This document shows, piece by piece, positions 47,459 through 61,661 of a stretch of DNA of 64,000 nucleotides. Under the pieces are notes generated by a model, which was given only the letters and a program-made list of their open reading frames with translations, had not been told where the DNA came from and searched no databases. This stretch comes from Anomalospiza imberbis. Taxonomy: Eukaryota; Chordata; Aves; Passeriformes; Viduidae. Position numbers and translations under genes: made by a program. The stretch spans positions 1-64,000 of the forward strand of contig NW_027099792.1 of NCBI RefSeq assembly GCF_031753505.1, in the 5' to 3' direction. The stretch's first letter is position 1. Each line of letters opens with the position of its first letter.

Positions 47459-48436
47459 GCGGTGGGGGGTTGGGGGGGGTGGGTTCCGAGCGACGGCCGG
47501 GCCGGGCCGGGCCGCCCGCGGGGCTCGGCAGCGGGCGAGCACCGAGCTGTGCGCGCGAAACGGGAGGCGGCGGCGGCGGGGAGCCGAAGGGAGCCGAGCT
47601 GAGCCGAAGGGAGCCGAGCCGAGAGGCTCCGAGTTCAGCCGAGCCGAGCCGAGCTGCGCCGAAGAGGCGAATCCAGCCGAGTCTAGCGGCTAAAAGCCGA
47701 GGCGAGCCGAGGAGCCGAGTTCAGCCGAAGCGAGCCGAGCTCCGCCGAGCGCGGCATCCCGAGCAGGCCGGGGCGGGCTCGGGCTGCAGCCCGGCGGGCG
47801 CTCTGTGAGGCTCCCCCTCTTGTCCCTCTCTCTGCCTCTCCTTCTTCCTTCTTTCTCCCCGTATTCCTGTTCTCTGTCCGCAGACCCCCCCGGCGCGGCG
47901 CCCCTGGGCCCTGGCAGGAGTCCCCGCACGGGGCCGGAGGCTCTCGGCGGATCCCCCCGTGCCGGCCAAACGCCGCCCGGCACTGCCGGACCCGGGGCTT
48001 TCCCGGCATCGCGCCGAGAGCGGCCCCCGCTCTGTGCCGTGCCGTCCGTGCCGCGTCCCCGCCGTCTCTGCCACTCCCTCTTTCTGCCCCTCGCCTGTGA
48101 CAGCGAGGCTGGGCAGGAGCTTCAACCCTTCGGGGGGCTTTCTTGTTGCGGCAGAGTCCCTTTCGGGGGGGATGGACACGTGGAGAGGGATTGAAGGAAG
48201 TGCTGGGCTGCTCTGCAGGGCAGTTGGACTCGTTCTGTGCCTTCTTTGGGGGCCGGGAAAAGGGGGCGAAGACGCGGGGCTCTGATGTCCTTTGGGGCGC
48301 CCCAAGGTCCCTCGGAGAGGGAGGCACACTGCGGTGGAGGAGCAGGTGGGTGGCGAACGAGGGGGGGTCACGCTGGGTGCCGTCCCCCAGAGGGACCCAA
48401 AGCTGCCCCAAAATGCACGGGGAGGCGTGTGTGTAG
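47459..48436 (+). promoter_or_regulatory. CpG island 1 (U5)
   Basis: Three GGGCC copies; a 27-base poly-A tract follows at 48871. Confidence 0.8.
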
Positions 48437-48870
48437 AATACTAAATCCCGTCAAGTGTTTCGTTTTTGTAGCTATTGGTAAGAATAGGAATTTGTCTCTG
48501 AATTCATTTGGAAAGAAACCCCGAGCAGCCCCAGGTGTGAGCTGTGAGGATGAGGAGGGGCCGGCTCCTGCCGGGGGCTCTTTTAAGGGGGTTTGCCTCA
48601 GCTCACTTTGGCATGGAGCTGCCGGAGAAGAGGAGCTTTTGGGGGGCTCCCGGGGCTGTCCTTGGAAGGACGGTGAGAGCTTGAGACAGCAGAGTCTGGG
48701 GGATCACTTGGATACCTGGAGCATTGCTCCAAGGAGGTGCCGAGGGACAAACCTTTGTGCCGGGAAGAAGCAGCAGCCAAACAGGTGAGCCCATGTGTAT
48801 TTGTAGCGGGGACATTTCTCCTTTCCCTTTTAAATTTCATCTTGCCAATCCCTCCACGGTGCTCCCAGGG

Positions 48871-48901
<31 letters not shown>

Positions 48902-49925
48902 TTTGAGGACAAAAGCAATTCAAATTGAAGGTAGCGACTTCTTTTCCATTATTGACCCTGTCTGAACAGGTGGGCAATCCCTCTTCGTTTGTGGTTTTGA
49001 GGGTATTGGCTGAAGGCAAACCTGCCTTTTCCAGGGTGTTAGGGGTATCCCAGGGGTGGCAGGGAACCCCTGGGTTCTATTTTAAATGGAAGGGGGAAAA
49101 TATTGTTGTCGTTTGATGGGTTCGATTTGAGGCTAACCCCCCCCTCCATTTTCATCACCCTTAGGTTTAAATGGAGGGGGCAGCCCCGTTGTCCCTCCTT
49201 TTAAAGGGTTTGGCTTGAGGTAAAATCCCCCTTTCCCATCATTTGTCTCGCCGGCCGGGGGTCTATGTAGAAATCACGAACGGGGCGGGACTGCTGAGGA
49301 AGGCGTCTCGAGCTGTTTAATTTTCTCGCATCACTCTCATGACATGCTTATGACAGTGGGAAGATGCCAGCAGCTCACATCCCCGCCAGCAGACCAAGAA
49401 CCTAATGTTAGAATTTACTGGAAAGTTTTTGGACCGGTCACACGAAGCACAAGCATATTGACAGTAGTTCTGTCTAACCCCTGTAAGCACACGTACCTTT
49501 GCTTTTTAAAACAATGCTCGCTTATTTCGAGTGCAATACCTGCTTGTAAGCCTTAAAACACAATGCACGGGGCTCCATTCTCAAGCTTAGAACTTCCTAG
49601 TGTCTCGCTAGATGTACTTTTCTGTAGCTTAGGGAGTTGTTCTAGAGGGGCGTTAATACACAGACCATTGCTCTAGTTGTAGTTATCTTCTACTTCTTGT
49701 ATAATTTGTCTGCTGACAAATCTGATGTCTAGTGCTTAGCTCTACCCGCAGTTGTGCTGTTTGTGAGGCCTGCCTTTTTTTTGCAGCTTTCCCCAAACCC
49801 TCTGATTTTAAAGATTCCCACAATTTGAGGGATTTCATTTGAGGAAAGCCCCTTCTTTTCTGCCCTTCTAGGGGACGAAATGGAAGGGGAGAACACATTT
49901 ATTTGCCCTCGATGAAGTGAGGCGA

Positions 49926-50431
49926 GCACCTGAGTGTGGCGTCGGTTTCGGGGGTTGAACTGAAGGAAGCTGCAGCTCTCGCAGCGTTTGAAGGGTTGAA
50001 ATCGGGGTGTGCCGCTGCCTTGGAGGGCGCTTCTTCTGCCCCTGGGCCGGCACCAAAGGTTCTGTGGCGGGCGCTGCTGGCATGGCCCGGGGAGCTGCTG
50101 AGGGGGAAGGGGAGTTTGGCGCGGCCGGGCTGCCGCGGGACCGCCAGAGCCGCGCCGCTGCGAGGCGTGCGGAGCCGAGGGGAGCTTTGCCGGGCCGGCG
50201 GGCGGGAGAGGCGGCGCGGCGCTGCGCCGGTGCCGGCCGGTGCCGGCCGCTCCGTCCGCTCCGGGCGCGGGGCTCGGGCGCCGCCGGGGCGCCCCGGGCC
50301 CGGTGCCGGCCCCGCCGGGCAGAGGGGGCAGCGGGCGGGGGTCTCCCGGCGCGGCGCCGCCTCTGCCCGCCGGAGGAGCCGCTTTCGTGCCGGGAGCGCG
50401 GCTTTCAATGTTCCCAAGTTCCTTGATGGGG
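49926..50431 (+). promoter_or_regulatory. CpG island 2 (U5)
   Basis: Unchanged by eye; followed by five ttgg copies instead of six. Confidence 0.75.
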
Positions 50432-50545
50432 CGGTTTTGAGGTGGTTTTTAGGAATTGATTGTATCGTTTCGTTTGGTTCGTAGTAGGTGTATGCTAATG
50501 GACACGGTGTACTTCTCGAATGTCATGGTTCTTGGTTCAGGTGCT

Positions 50546-52945
50546 GATGACAAGGGGTTTTTTCGATTGAGCTTTGTTGTTGGATTTTTTTTTTTTTTTT
50601 TTGTGGGATTTTGGTTGGGGTTTTTTTTGGTTGGTTGGTTGGTTGGATAAAAATTATAATTTAAAATTATATTTTTTAAGGTTTACAGTGGTTTTTATGG
50701 GTCGTAGCATGAAGTAGAGGGTAGGTTTTTAATTCGGTTGTGGTGACTTTTTTTGCCGTAGAGTCTGTAGTGTTTGTTTTGGTGGGTTTGAGGTAGTGTC
50801 CTGTAGTTCATTAGTGAGGTTTTTATAATATTGATGATTGCATTATTGTTTAGTGTATTATAGAGGTTTTATTCATTTGGTTTTTTGATTGTCGTGTATG
50901 TTTTATTGTTGCAGAGAATTTGGGAGATATTGTTTATGGTTACACTTATCTTTTGGCTTCGTGTTTATTTCTAGGTAGTATTTTGGTTTTGATGGTTTGA
51001 GGCGTTATGGGTTTATTGAGTTAGGAATACTTTTGCTGTTGTTAATTTAAGTTGTTGGGTTTTTGGTTTTTTTTTGTTTTTTTGTAGTTTGATCTATTTG
51101 GTTGCAGTTTTTTATTCGTTTTATTTTTGGGAACATGGGTATTTATATGCTAGATTTTTTTAAGGCAGTTATTTTATTTGGGTGGTGATTTGTTTGTTTC
51201 TCTGTGGTTTAGATTTTTTTATATCGGTAATGAGTTTGGTGGGTTTTTTTAGTTAATTTTATAGAGTATTGGGTTCTCTTTATGAGTTAGCGTAGAGGTA
51301 GAGTTTTGGTTCTATTTTTGGGTTTTAGTAACGTTCAGGGTCTGCTGTAGGGTTTGGAGTTTAGTATGTTAGTTGGGTTTGGTTTTGTTTTTTTTTTTTT
51401 TTTTTCTTCTTTTTGGTGGTCTTTGTGATTTGCTGTGTGGGTTTCTATAGGGCTTGAACAAATTTTTGTTTCATTCGTGTGATGTGATAAGAATTGTTAG
51501 CGAAAAGAGTGTAGTGTGGGGTTTTTTTGCTGGTAGTTGGTTGGCCGGTGGAGCCGTTCTAGCATTTTTGGACGGCATTGGTGGGAATTGGATGCTGTTT
51601 GTATTGGCATTTTAGTTTCAGGAATTGGATTTTAAATGCAAAATTATAACTATAATGAAAGAAAACAAATCCAGAAATATAAAAATGGGAATATAAAATT
51701 CCAGTTTTAAATACAAAGAGAATACATATCAAGAGAACATGTAACATAAATAATCTCTTACCACAAGATGTTATAATGTTTGATAGAGAGTGTTTTATAT
51801 GTTTGTGTAAATACATGTAAACATAGATGATAGCTATAAACTAAATCCATATAAAATATCAACATAAAATGTATCATTAATATGTGTAGATATATAGAAA
51901 TATAAAGTACAAAAAAACCCCAAAATCATAGAAATCAATACAATACATATAATACTGTGTATGTCTCATAATAACACAGTATAATCCAAATATATTTTAT
52001 GTCTAAATACAAAATATTTTGTATTTATTGTATATATAAAATTTATTGTAATACAATATACACGCTCTTATAAACGTAAATATCAAAACCATAAATACTG
52101 AAATATTCAAATATAGTTTAAAATAAATTTGTTTCATTTAATTTGGTAGTAGGCAGGGTTTTTATTACAAAAATTATAAAATAAAGCTAGAAGTCTATGT
52201 ATAGAAATACATCATACATACGTTAAGATCTATATAAAAATTAAAAAGTAAGTAAATATATGTATGGGCGTATATATGACGTAAAATAGAAATAATAATT
52301 TATCTATCTTGTTGCATTATTATATAGATTACATCTTTTTAATATAATATGTCAATATACACTCTAAATGCAAATGTGAATAAAATTATGAAAATATGTA
52401 AATATTTAAAGATCGTTTGAAGAAAGGGCTTTTTTAAGGTTTCGTTTGCTTAAAGGCAGGAATTTTCTTGAAAAGAAAAAGATGTATATACATTTTATTT
52501 TGATATAATTCTAAATACAGATAATATATAATCGATGTATAAAGATATCTGTAAAATATAATATAGAAATAAAAATAAGTAATAGGAAGAAATAGAATAT
52601 AAGTAACACCATACATCACTCTACATTTAAAATGTAAATTTGAATATAAGTGCGAAAAATATAAATTTTAAAAAATTCAACACGGTTTAAAAGAAAGGAT
52701 TTTTTTTTTTTTTTACTTGGGTAGAGGAAGGGTTTTATTATAAACAGTATAAACCTTTTAGAAATATCAATCTGCATGTAGAAATATATCATCAATATAT
52801 TGAGATATGTGTAAAAATATAAAATATAATAAAATATAAGTAATAGGAATAAATGTTATGATTATGCATCCATATACACTCTAAATCAAAATGTGGATAT
52901 AAACATGAAAAGTATAAAAATAAAATAGATTGAAATATAGTTTAC
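50546..52945 (+). other. G+T-skewed and A-rich segments (U5); no gene
   Basis: The C-poor stretch runs to about 51615, then A-rich degenerate repeats. It lacks the U4 single-base deletion. Confidence 0.7.
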
Positions 52946-53112
52946 AAGAGAAGTTTTTTTTTTTTTTTAATTTGGGTTCTTATTGGGTTAAAGGCAGGGG
53001 GTTTTTGTTGGTGTTTTGTTTTTTTTTTTTGTTTTTGGTTTTTTTTTTTTGTTTTTTTTTTTTTTTTTGTTTTGTTTTGTTTTTTTTTTTTTTTTTGTTT
53101 TTGGTTTTTTTT

Positions 53113-53671
53113 CCCGTGCGGCCCCAAGGCGAGAGGCAGCCCCCGGCTGAGGCGGGCGGCAGTGCCGCCTCCTTGTGGCCAGAGCGCGGTACTGCAGCCC
53201 CCCGCGGAGGCGCTGCAGCGGCCGCCATCTTGGGAGTGGCTCGGCCGGAGTGTCGCGGACTCACTTGACCTTCTCATGATGGCGGCAAAAAGGGCGGGAA
53301 AATCGAGGACCCCACCGTTAGTCTACAGTGCTGCCTGCACAAAAACCCCGACGCCGCGGCGCCCCGGCGGGATTTTCCGCGGCGATTCCAGGGCCGTGCA
53401 CGAGGGCTGTGGGGTCAGCAGCAGCGCCGGCGTGCGGATTTTTCGGCGGGGGCCGACAGGCATCGGCAAAAACGCCTCTCTCCGCCGACGGCCCCTCGCT
53501 GCCGCCATCTTGGGAGCGCCATGTCGCGGACTCGCTTGACCTTCCCAACTGGGCGGCAAAAACGGCGGGAAAAACCAGGATCCCGCTCTGCCTCCTGCTC
53601 CCCACCCTGACGCCGGCGCCGCCCGCGCGGGATTTTTTACGGTGTTGCCCGTGCCGTGGCCAGATGAGCTG
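53113..53671 (+). promoter_or_regulatory. CpG island 3 promoter/first exon (U5)
   Basis: Same as U4 by eye; donor at 53672. Confidence 0.6.
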
Positions 53672-53776
53672 GTGAGTAGCGAATCAATCCCTGCCTCCTC
53701 GTGAGCAAGTTGCTGGAAGGAGTCATCGGCGCAGGGACGGCTTTTAGCCGGCTTCCGTTCCGTTTCTTTCTCGCAG

Positions 53777-56700
53777 GTTTCTGGGTGTTTTGATCCGGAC
53801 GGCACCCCCAGGCTTGCTCTCCCAGCTGGGAGCCCTGCACGCTCGCTGCGGCTTCCACAAATTGTCGCCCGTGCTTGTGGATTGGGAGCACTGTCCTCCT
53901 CCACGGTGCCAGCTTTTTCTCTTTACAGAGGAGCACATGTACATGAAGGTGAAGAGATTCCTTCTGTCACACCAGTATTTGGACCTGAGCCGGAATACCG
54001 GCTTTCCTCCAGCTTTTCTCCAGTTTTGGTTTTGAGGTAAGAGTCCCATTTTAGGCAATCCAGGAATTCTTCAGAAACGTGTTAAAAGCAGCCGTACAAA
54101 TACAAGGAAACCTCATTCTCCCACAGGCAGTTAATTAGAAGCACCTTTCTTATGTTTCGTATTGCAATTAAAAATGTCAATTCTCTGGGGTTTTTGTTGC
54201 TTTCTCCGTACTAAGGCGCAATGAGCTGTGCTGTGTATGCTCTGTGAGCACAAGCAAAGACTGTTCTGCCCCGGCTAGCTGCAATTCCTCTTTGAGTTCA
54301 GATTAGTAACTTTGAGTTCAGATTAGTAACTTTGAGTTCAACGGAAGTGTTTTAGAAACAGCAACTTCTAAAACTCCATTTCCACTGCATGTTTGGGCTG
54401 CAGACTGACTGTTCCCACGGGACGTCAGCGATTAAATTTGATAGGAATGGAAATGCAGAAGTCCAGAACCAGCTCGGGGAAGCCCTGAGCTGGCAGTCAG
54501 AGGGAAGCGGGGTTTTGTTGCTCTTAGGGGCTGGTATTCTTTGGAAATGTCTGAATGTCTGACGGTGGTATTTTTCTTTGTGGCTTCCAGCACAAAGCAG
54601 AGCGTGAGTGGATGCTCAGGTTTCCTGGGGAGGGGCTGTGTGGCAAACACTGCTATGAGCTTCACGTCTACCAGAGGATTTTCCGGGTGATTCTTTTCCC
54701 TTTTCAGCAGTCCTTTGTGTGACGAGGGCTCCCAGGTAAGAGTTCAAAAAGAGCAGTTCCCAACTACCCCCAAACCACAACAAGCTTGTGGGGCTTCAAG
54801 ATCTCAAGTACCACAGAGAAAGGAACAGCCGATTCTGCCTTGGTCCTCTTGAAAATCTGTTCCTTGCCGGTTAGGTGTATGTGGGGAGGGGGAAAGAGTT
54901 GCTTGTGTCTAAACCAGTCCCATCCTTATGCCCTGAAACTGGAACAGCTTCCTGCCATCAAGGAGCCTCACGTGGGTGCCGTGGTTTTGCTCCTGCAGTC
55001 GGGGCCTTTTCTTTTTGGGGTCTCTATTCCCCGGCCAGCACATTTGTTACCTGAACGGTGCTTCAGCAGGAGGGAAACTCACGGGCCAGGAGCTCTCAGG
55101 TTTGGGAGCACCCACCCTGGGTATTTCAAGTACCAAAACCTTGGGCAAAGGAGAAAATTGTCTTGCTACTTGAATACTTCTTGTCAGCGCAGCACCTGTG
55201 GTGTGAAGCTTTGAAGGGAGAATGTCTTTCCTTCTCTGGACTTGCTGAGAGCAAGTGGTGTTCGTTTTACCTGGGGCGTTGATCAGATACCAGCCAAATT
55301 GCTCATTTTAAGTTAGAGAATTAGGTCTTGGCTGTAAAAGAACACGCTGCATTTTCTGTTTCAGAGTCGCATTCTGGAGATATTACAGAGTGCTGCCCGT
55401 GTCACCAGAGCTGCCTATGAGCTGCTAGAGGATTGCAGCCTCCTCGCCTGGGTCCCGCACAGCTTAGAGAAAAGGTAACCGGAGGAGGACAGGAGAAATG
55501 GGAACAATTTCCCGTCCCCGGTGGAAGAATGACGTGGCTGAGGATGAAAGCAAGGGTGACAGGCAGGGAGGCGGGGGCACCAAGGGCTGCACTGGCAGAA
55601 CTTGCTGAACGCTGAGGTGTCCCTTGTGGTTTTGAAAACAGAATCAAGACGCTTTCAGGTTGTGGTAGGAGGAGGGGATGATGGGGCTGGGGGGGGGAAG
55701 CTTTGTGACTTGGAAACCACTTCCTTAAAAAGCAAAGTGACACCTTGTGCTGGTGTCTTTACCTTTTAAATTTCAAGCACCCTCAGTTCCCATCCTGTCA
55801 CAGGACCTGCTGCACAGGAAGTGGCACAGTAATGGATTTGAGCTGTCTAGAACATTCTTTCTCCTCCCCTCGCCTCTCTCCCTCACAAAAATAATCTCTT
55901 CTGCCACGCCAAGTTCAGGCAAGTGCACCAAAAGTGCACTAGAATATGGTCCCCTGTAGGAGATGGACCAGCTGCTGGTGAGGATCTGCCTTTCAAATGT
56001 GGTTTTCTTTTTTTTTTTTTTCTTTTTTTTCCCTTTGTTTTTGTTTTATTTGGTTTTTCAGGTTTCTGGAGAATAAGGTGATAAATAAAATGATTTCCTT
56101 ACTCCATACTCTATGGCTAATAAATTTAGGAGACAAGAGAGAAAACAAGAATCAATCCCAGACAGTGCTGTTGAGATGGATATATTATCTATCTACCTGT
56201 ATATAGATATTTGTAGATATATATTTTTTTTAATTTTTTAATTTTTTTTTCTGTGTAGTGATAATAACGGGATTTTTTTTTGTTAGGATACCTTGCTTTA
56301 ATGTTTTATATTTTTCTTAAAGTGGTATTTAAAGTTATTAGTTATATTATAATAGTTTATTACATTTATTGGGTAAAGTAACAGTTCCTTGTATTTTATT
56401 GGTATCAAGTAATTAATGTTAGTCATTAATTGGTAAGAGTTTATAGTGAATTATTAAGGTACGAATATTGTTTATTCAGGTATGTATTTTTTAATTGTAG
56501 GTATTTCCATGTGTTTATATTGGTTTTTATGTTAATGAGTTTGGCTTTTTTTGTTATGAATATCTTAGTATTTTATTAGGGGTTTTTTTTTATTCGTTTA
56601 GATGTTTGGTATGTGGATTATTTGTTAAGTATGTTTTTTTATATATATATATAAATATATGTTTTGGAATTTAAGTTATAAATATACTTGTTCAGGATTT

Positions 56701-57442
56701 TTGTAGAGTTCCATGTAAAAAATGAAGTAGGTAGGGGAGATGGAAAGTAATAATTATAGTTATTAATAAAATGAGTCTTTTAGTTTTTAATAATGATTTA
56801 AGTTATTTAGTGATGTTTTAAGTTTTGAAAATATGATGGGCTTATTTTTTATTTCTGCGTAATTGATTGATTTCTAAAAACATTTTGTAATGTTTTTGTA
56901 AATTGATTTCTTGTGATTTCGTCGATTTGTATACTTTAAAACATGTTTTCTATTTATGATTGTGTGTTAAGAATAAAAAATTAACAGTTGTTTTATTTGG
57001 CAAAGTAGTATGTTTAAAGATGTTTATATTTGGCAGCAATTTATTTAAAGGTACAGATGTGTTATTGTTTCATTTGGTTAGTTAATAAGTAAGTTTGTTT
57101 ACTGTGGTTCAAGTGTGAGTTGTAGTTCTTTTAGGTGTTAAAAGAGATGTAGAAACAATAGAATTAGGTTATTAAAAGGTCATACTGTTTTGATAATGAG
57201 AAGTCAATTTGTGTTGGAGTCATTGGGTATTTTTGGTTGGTGGTTGGGTGGTTTTTTTTTTCCCTTTGTTTTTGTTTTGTTTTATTTTGTTTTTCAGGTT
57301 TCTGGAGAACAAGGTGATAAATAAAATGATTTCCTTACTCCATACTCTATGGCTAATAAATTTAGGAGTCAAGAGAGAAAACAAGAATCAATCCCAGACA
57401 GTGCTGTTGAGATGGATATATTATCTATCTACCTGTATATAG
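53777..57442 (+). pseudogene. URB1: URB1-like exon cluster (U5)
   Basis: Blocks at 53777-54036, 54591-54735, 55365-55474, 56062-56206 (E5a, aat version) and 57298-57442 (E5b). Spacing between blocks is identical to U4. Confidence 0.65.
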
Positions 57443-59193
57443 ATATTTGTAGATATATGTATTTTTTTTTTTAATTTTTTTTTCTGTGTAGTGATAATAA
57501 CGGGATTTTTTTTTGTTAGGATACCTTGCTTTAATGTTTTATATTTTTCATAAAGTGTGATTTAAAGTTATTAGTTATATTATAATAGTTTATTACATTT
57601 ATTGGGTAAAGTAACAGTTCCTTGTATTTCATTGGCATCAAGTAATTAATGTTAGTCATTAATTGGTAAGAGTTTATAGTGAATTATTAAGGTACGAATA
57701 TTGTTTATTCAGGTATGTATTTTTTAATTGTAGGTATTTCCATGTGTTTATATTGGTTTTTATGTTAATGAGTTTGGCTTTTTTTGTTATGAATATCTTA
57801 GTATTTTATTAGGGTTTTTTTTTTATTCGTTTACATGTTTGGTATGTGGATTATTTGTTAAGTATGTTTTTTTATATATATATATAAATATATGTTTTGG
57901 AATTTAAGTTATAAATATACTTGTTCAGGATTTTTGTAGAGTTCCATGTAAAAAATGAAGTAGGTAGGGGAGATGGAAAGTAATAATTATAGTTATTAAT
58001 AAAATGAGTCTTTTAGTTTTTAATAATGATTTAAGTTATTTAGTGATGTTTTAAGTTTTGAAAATATGATTGGCTTATTTTTTATTTCTGCGTAATTGAT
58101 TGATTTCTAAAAACATTTTGTAATGTTTTTGTAAATTGATTTCTTGTGATTTCGTGGATTTGTATACTTTAAAACATGTTTTCTATTTATGATTGTGTGT
58201 TAAGAATAAAAACAGTTGTTTTATTTGGCAAAGTAGTATGTTTAAAGATGTTTATATTTGGCAGCAATTTATTTAAAGGTACAGATGTGTTATTGTTTCA
58301 TTTGGTTAGTTAATAAGTAAGTTTGTTTACTGTGGTTCAAGTGTGAGTTGTAGTTCTTTTAGGTGTTAAAAGAGATGTAGAAACAATAGAATTAGGTTAT
58401 TAAAAGGTCATACTGTTTTGATAATGAGAAGTCAATTTGTGTTGGAGTCATTGGGTATTTTTGGTTGGTGGTTGGGTGTTTTTTTTTTTTTGGTTTTTTT
58501 TTTTTTTAAATGTATTCCTGTTATGTTTGGTCTTGGTAGGGTTAATTGTTTTAAATGGTAGGTTTGATGTTTTGAGGTAACTTCTTTGTGGTTTTGTGTG
58601 GTTTTGGGGTTGTTTTGTAACTAAATATTAGACAGGTATTTATTTGTAATGATCTCGGTAATTTTACTTTTGGTGGTTGAACTGTCATTTGGGGTATGAG
58701 TGTCTAAATGCTCTTTGAAGAGTCGACGTCACGTGTAAGTTTTTTGGTTTGCGATTTAGTGTTTGTAAAGGATGAGGTTAGTTGTGAAGAGCTGTACTAC
58801 CAAGGTGTGTAGAAAATAGGTTTTTAGGATTGGTGGCTGATAAGCAGCGTATTTGGAGGTGTGGTTCTGGTTGGTGTTACTTGTAGGTTTTGTTTTGGTT
58901 GTGGAACTATTTCTTTTGGGGGTTTTGTGTGTTTTAAATAAGGTTTGACACAGTGAGTAGGACTCTGGTCCGATTTCTTTTTTGTGGAACCGTAAGTATA
59001 AGGTTTTCTTTAGGTTATGCAATTGACGGGACTACCTTCTGGACTACTTACTAAGTCTTGTACTTGACGAGGTTTTTGTAACTCTGATTTTGCAATCCAA
59101 GACGAAAAATGAGAAGACGAAGGAGGTAGAGAGAAGTTGTCTCCTTATAGGACAAAAAGGGTTTAACACAGAAACCCTGCATGGTCTAATCTT

Positions 59194-60171
59194 GCGGTGG
59201 GGGGTTGGGGGGGGTGGGTTCCGAGCGACGGCCGGGCCGGGCCGGGCCGCCCGCGGGGCTCGGCAGCGGGCGAGCACCGAGCTGTGCGCGCGAAACGGGA
59301 GGCGGCGGCGGCGGGGAGCCGAAGGGAGCCGAGCTGAGCCGAAGGGAGCCGAGCCGAGAGGCTCCGAGTTCAGCCGAGCCGAGCCGAGCTGCGCCGAAGA
59401 GGCGAATCCAGCCGAGTCTAGCGGCTAAAAGCCGAGGCGAGCCGAGGAGCCGAGTTCAGCCGAAGCGAGCCGAGCTCCGCCGAGCGCGGCATCCCGAGCA
59501 GGCCGGGGCGGGCTCGGGCTGCAGCCCGGCGGGCGCTCTGTGAGGCTCCCCCTCTTGTCCCTCTCTCTGCCTCTCCTTCTTCCTTCTTTCTCCCCGTATT
59601 CCTGTTCTCTGTCCGCAGACCCCCCCGGCGCGGCGCCCCTGGGCCCTGGCAGGAGTCCCCGCACGGGGCCGGAGGCTCTCGGCGGATCCCCCCGTGCCGG
59701 CCAAACGCCGCCCGGCACTGCCGGACCCGGGGCTTTCCCGGCATCGCGCCGAGAGCGGCCCCCGCTCTGTGCCGTGCCGTCCGTGCCGCGTCCCCGCCGT
59801 CTCTGCCACTCCCTCTTTCTGCCCCTCGCCTGTGACAGCGAGGCTGGGCAGGAGCTTCAACCCTTCGGGGGGCTTTCTTGTTGCGGCAGAGTCCCTTTCG
59901 GGGGGGATGGACACGTGGAGAGGGATTGAAGGAAGTGCTGGGCTGCTCTGCAGGGCAGTTGGACTCGTTCTGTGCCTTCTTTGGGGGCCAGGAAAAGGGG
60001 GCGAAGACGCGGGGCTCTGATGTCCTTTGGGGCGCCCCAAGGTCCCTCGGAGAGGGAGGCACACTGCGGTGGAGGAGCAGGTGGGTGGCGAACGAGGGGG
60101 GGTCACGCTGGGTGCCGTCCCCCAGAGGGACCCAAAGCTGCCCCAAAATGCACGGGGAGGCGTGTGTGTAG
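59194..60171 (+). promoter_or_regulatory. CpG island 1 (U6)
   Basis: Three GGGCC copies and one private g-to-a change at 59990; a 28-base poly-A tract follows at 60606. Confidence 0.8.
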
Positions 60172-60606
60172 AATACTAAATCCCGTCAAGTGTTTCGTTT
60201 TTGTAGCTATTGGTAAGAATAGGAATTTGTCTCTGAATTCATTTGGAAAGAAACCCCGAGCAGCCCCAGGTGTGAGCTGTGAGGATGAGGAGGGGCCGGC
60301 TCCTGCCGGGGGCTCTTTTAAGGGGGTTTGCCTCAGCTCACTTTGGCATGGAGCTGCCGGAGAAGAGGAGCTTTTGGGGGGCTCCCGGGGCTGTCCTTGG
60401 AAGGACGGTGAGAGCTTGAGACAGCAGAGTCTGGGGGATCACTTGGATACCTGGAGCATTGCTCCAAGGAGGTGCCGAGGGACAAACCTTTGTGCCGGGA
60501 AGAAGCAGCAGCCAAACAGGTGAGCCCATGTGTATTTGTAGCGGGGACATTTCTCCTTTCCCTTTTAAATTTCATCTTGCCAATCCCTCCACGGTGCTCC
60601 CAGGGA

Positions 60607-60637
<31 letters not shown>

Positions 60638-61661
60638 TTTGAGGACAAAAGCAATTCAAATTGAAGGTAGCGACTTCTTTTCCATTATTGACCCTGTCTG
60701 AACAGGTGGGCAATCCCTCTTCGTTTGTGGTTTTGAGGGTATTGGCTGAAGGCAAACCTGCCTTTTCCAGGGTGTTAGGGGTATCCCAGGGGTGGCAGGG
60801 AACCCCTGGGTTCTATTTTAAATGGAAGGGGGAAAATATTGTTGTCGTTTGATGGGTTCGATTTGAGGCTAACCCCCCCCTCCATTTTCATCACCCTTAG
60901 GTTTAAATGGAGGGGGCAGCCCCGTTGTCCCTCCTTTTAAAGGGTTTGGCTTGAGGTAAAATCCCCCTTTCCCATCATTTGTCTCGCCGGCCGGGGGTCT
61001 ATGTAGAAATCACGAACGGGGCGGGACTGCTGAGGAAGGCGTCTCGAGCTGTTTAATTTTCTCGCATCACTCTCATGACATGCTTATGACAGTGGGAAGA
61101 TGCCAGCAGCTCACATCCCCGCCAGCAGACCAAGAACCTAATGTTAGAATTTACTGGAAAGTTTTTGGACCGGTCACACGAAGCACAAGCATATTGACAG
61201 TAGTTCTGTCTAACCCCTGTAAGCACACGTACCTTTGCTTTTTAAAACAATGCTCGCTTATTTCGAGTGCAATACCTGCTTGTAAGCCTTAAAACACAAT
61301 GCACGGGGCTCCATTCTCAAGCTTAGAACTTCCTAGTGTCTCGCTAGATGTACTTTTCTGTAGCTTAGGGAGTTGTTCTAGAGGGGCGTTAATACACAGA
61401 CCATTGCTCTAGTTGTAGTTATCTTCTACTTCTTGTATAATTTGTCTGCTGACAAATCTGATGTCTAGTGCTTAGCTCTACCCGCAGTTGTGCTGTTTGT
61501 GAGGCCTGCCTTTTTTTTGCAGCTTTCCCCAAACCCTCTGATTTTAAAGATTCCCACAATTTGAGGGATTTCATTTGAGGAAAGCCCCTTCTTTTCTGCC
61601 CTTCTAGGGGACGAAATGGAAGGGGAGAACACATTTATTTGCCCTCGATGAAGTGAGGCGA

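Larger units (their letters stand above)
47355..59089 (+). repeat. Macrosatellite unit U5 (11735 bp)
   Basis: Nearly identical to U4. The 4-base length difference is largely the loss of one ttgg copy near 50627-50646, with other one-base homopolymer changes roughly cancelling. Confidence 0.97.
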
